This document shows positions 6,435 to 7,469 of a stretch of DNA of 7,469 nt, in pieces (within the stretch, counting starts at the first letter, position 1; each line of letters starts with the position of its first letter). The notes under the pieces were generated by a model that searched no databases, was not told where the DNA came from, and was given only the letters and a program-made list of their open reading frames with translations. Origin of the DNA: an uncultured Planctomycetaceae bacterium (GTDB lineage Bacteria; Planctomycetota; Planctomycetia; Pirellulales; JACPPG01); assembly GCA_945957305.1 (NCBI GenBank), contig CAMFLN010000128.1, positions 1-7,469 of the forward strand, read 5' to 3'. A program made the translations under genes and the position numbers.

Positions 6435-7400
6435 ATGTCGCGCCGCGTGGAGGTTACAACAGGCAGCCGTTTGCACTTCGGCATGATGTCGTTTGGCACG
6501 CCCGGCGTTCGACAGTTTGGCGGCGTCGGTGCCATGGTCGACGGTCCCGGCGTGCGACTGCGGATCACGGCCGCGGAAAGCTTGCTCGTGACAGGCGAGC
6601 AAGCAATGGCGGCTCGCCGATATGCCGAGGCGGTCGCGCAAGCGGACTGGTTCACGCACACGCCAAATTGCCGAATTGACGTTTTGACGACCGTGCCTGC
6701 TCACGTGGGCCTGGGAAGCGGCACCCAGCTGGCGTTGGCCATTGCAGCCGGACTGAATGCCTTCTTCGATTGTCAGCCGCCGACGACCGAGCAGTTAGCG
6801 CATGCGGTGGGGCGCGGTCGGCGTTCGGCCATTGGCATGTACGGTTTCTTGTACGGCGGCCTGATTGTCGAAGCGGGCAAATTCGACGACTGTCAGATGT
6901 CACCGCTGATCAGCCGCGTGTCGATTCCCTGCGACTGGCGGTTCTTGCTCGTGCGACCAGAGAATCGGCAAGGAATCTCCGGCGAGACCGAACGCCAGGC
7001 ATTCGAAAAGCTCCCCCCCGTACCGACCGAAACCACCGCCGCCATGTGCCAAGAAGCGCTGTTAGGAATGCTCCCTGCGGCACTCCAAGGCGACCCCGCG
7101 GGCTTTAGTGAATCGCTTTATCGGTTCGGCCAACAGGCCGGAAATTGTTACGCCCAATGGCAAGGGGGAACCTACGCCAGCGGAGAATTGACAAAAATCG
7201 TGGCAGAGCTGCGCCGGCAGGGAGTTGCCGGAGTCGCGCAGTCATCCTGGGGACCGACGGTTTTCGCTGTCACAGAATCCCCAGGACAGGCGGAAGATGT
7301 TCTGGCGAGATTTCGCCGCACAGCGGCGGGACACAGGGCCCTCTGCGAAATCGTACACCCGCGAAATCACGGGGCCACGATCGTCGTCTACACCGATTGA
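6435..7400 (+). CDS. mptG: Beta-ribofuranosylaminobenzene 5'-phosphate synthase
   Basis: This enzyme condenses an aryl carboxylate (4-aminobenzoate or 4-hydroxybenzoate) with phosphoribosyl pyrophosphate, releasing CO2 and pyrophosphate, to make the aryl-ribose phosphate core of methanopterin. It is the first committed step of that side of the pathway and acts in the cytoplasm. The 321-residue length fits the family. The start TGSRLHFGM (9-17) is the family signature, FGGVGAMVD (28-36) follows, and PAHVGLGSGTQLALA (88-102) is the GHMP-type phosphate-binding loop. GRGRRSAIGMYGF (126-138) and the C-terminal GVAGVAQSSWGPTVFAV (263-279) are also characteristic. AGAAAGG at 6418-6424 lies 10 bases before the ATG. 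The 20-base gap from the DUF447 gene implies co-transcription, and the terminator downstream marks it as last in the cluster. Identity is very secure; which aryl substrate is used cannot be read from sequence. Confidence 0.95.
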   Translation: MSRRVEVTTGSRLHFGMMSFGTPGVRQFGGVGAMVDGPGVRLRITAAESLLVTGEQAMAARRYAEAVAQADWFTHTPNCRIDVLTTVPAHVGLGSGTQLALAIAAGLNAFFDCQPPTTEQLAHAVGRGRRSAIGMYGFLYGGLIVEAGKFDDCQMSPLISRVSIPCDWRFLLVRPENRQGISGETERQAFEKLPPVPTETTAAMCQEALLGMLPAALQGDPAGFSESLYRFGQQAGNCYAQWQGGTYASGELTKIVAELRRQGVAGVAQSSWGPTVFAVTESPGQAEDVLARFRRTAAGHRALCEIVHPRNHGATIVVYTD

Positions 7401-7421
7401 TTTCCCTGGCAGCGAATCTCC

Positions 7422-7450
7422 AGCTCTTGCGACAACGAGATAGCTTTTTT
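7422..7450 (+). terminator. Probable rho-independent terminator after mptG
   Basis: AGCTCTTG (7422-7429) can pair with CGAG-AT-AGCT (7436-7445), giving eight pairs including one G-T, a two-base bulge and a six-base loop. A T run follows directly, so that 7445-7450 is TTTTTT. It begins 22 bases after the mptG stop. The stem is only moderately GC-rich, so strength is uncertain. Confidence 0.5.
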
Positions 7451-7469
7451 CCTCGGCGCTGCCTAGACT

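Overview
The window is GC-rich and densely coding, and it reads as chromosomal DNA of a planctomycete, most likely of the Pirellulales group. This is inferred from three things: a membrane-anchored quinoprotein-like propeller with an FLGP-QRRG lead-in, a FabD-like protein opening with an FRGYNNTNLGR segment, and bacterial genes for making tetrahydromethanopterin (H4MPT). That cofactor is found in methanogenic archaea and in only a few bacterial groups, including planctomycetes and methylotrophic proteobacteria. No sequence search was possible, so the taxonomic call is inference.

Left part (1-2095, plus strand): a short leader with a perfect extended -10 box (59-67) precedes ppiC, a small cytoplasmic parvulin prolyl isomerase. 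A few bases later comes a 539-residue protein with three N-terminal membrane helices and a PQQ-type beta-propeller. The spacing suggests co-transcription, but there is no obvious shared pathway.

Middle (2138-3385, minus strand): a FabD-like acyltransferase-fold protein converges on the propeller gene and diverges from the cluster to its right. It keeps the catalytic Ser and His but lacks the Arg that holds malonyl groups, and both supporting Gln residues are replaced. A small AT-rich patch (3436-3443) between it and the next gene carries possible -10 boxes on both strands.

Right part (3492-7400, plus strand): four genes point the same way. They encode an SDR-fold protein with an altered active site, a three-part dihydropteroate-synthase-like protein (DUF6513 plus pterin-binding barrel plus C-terminal domain), a DUF447 flavin-type split-barrel protein, and beta-ribofuranosylaminobenzene 5'-phosphate synthase (mptG). 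The last makes the committed aryl-ribose precursor of H4MPT. The DHPS-like protein is the natural candidate for joining a pterin to that precursor or otherwise binding the pterin. The DUF447 protein and the SDR are candidates for uncharacterised steps, possibly reductions. A probable rho-independent terminator (7422-7450) closes the cluster.

No tRNA, rRNA, CRISPR array, insertion sequence or long repeat was seen. No gene-free stretch exceeds 300 bases; the longest are 1-175 and 5676-5802. The most interesting material is the H4MPT cluster, in particular the SDR that lacks most of its catalytic tetrad beside cofactor genes with unassigned steps.
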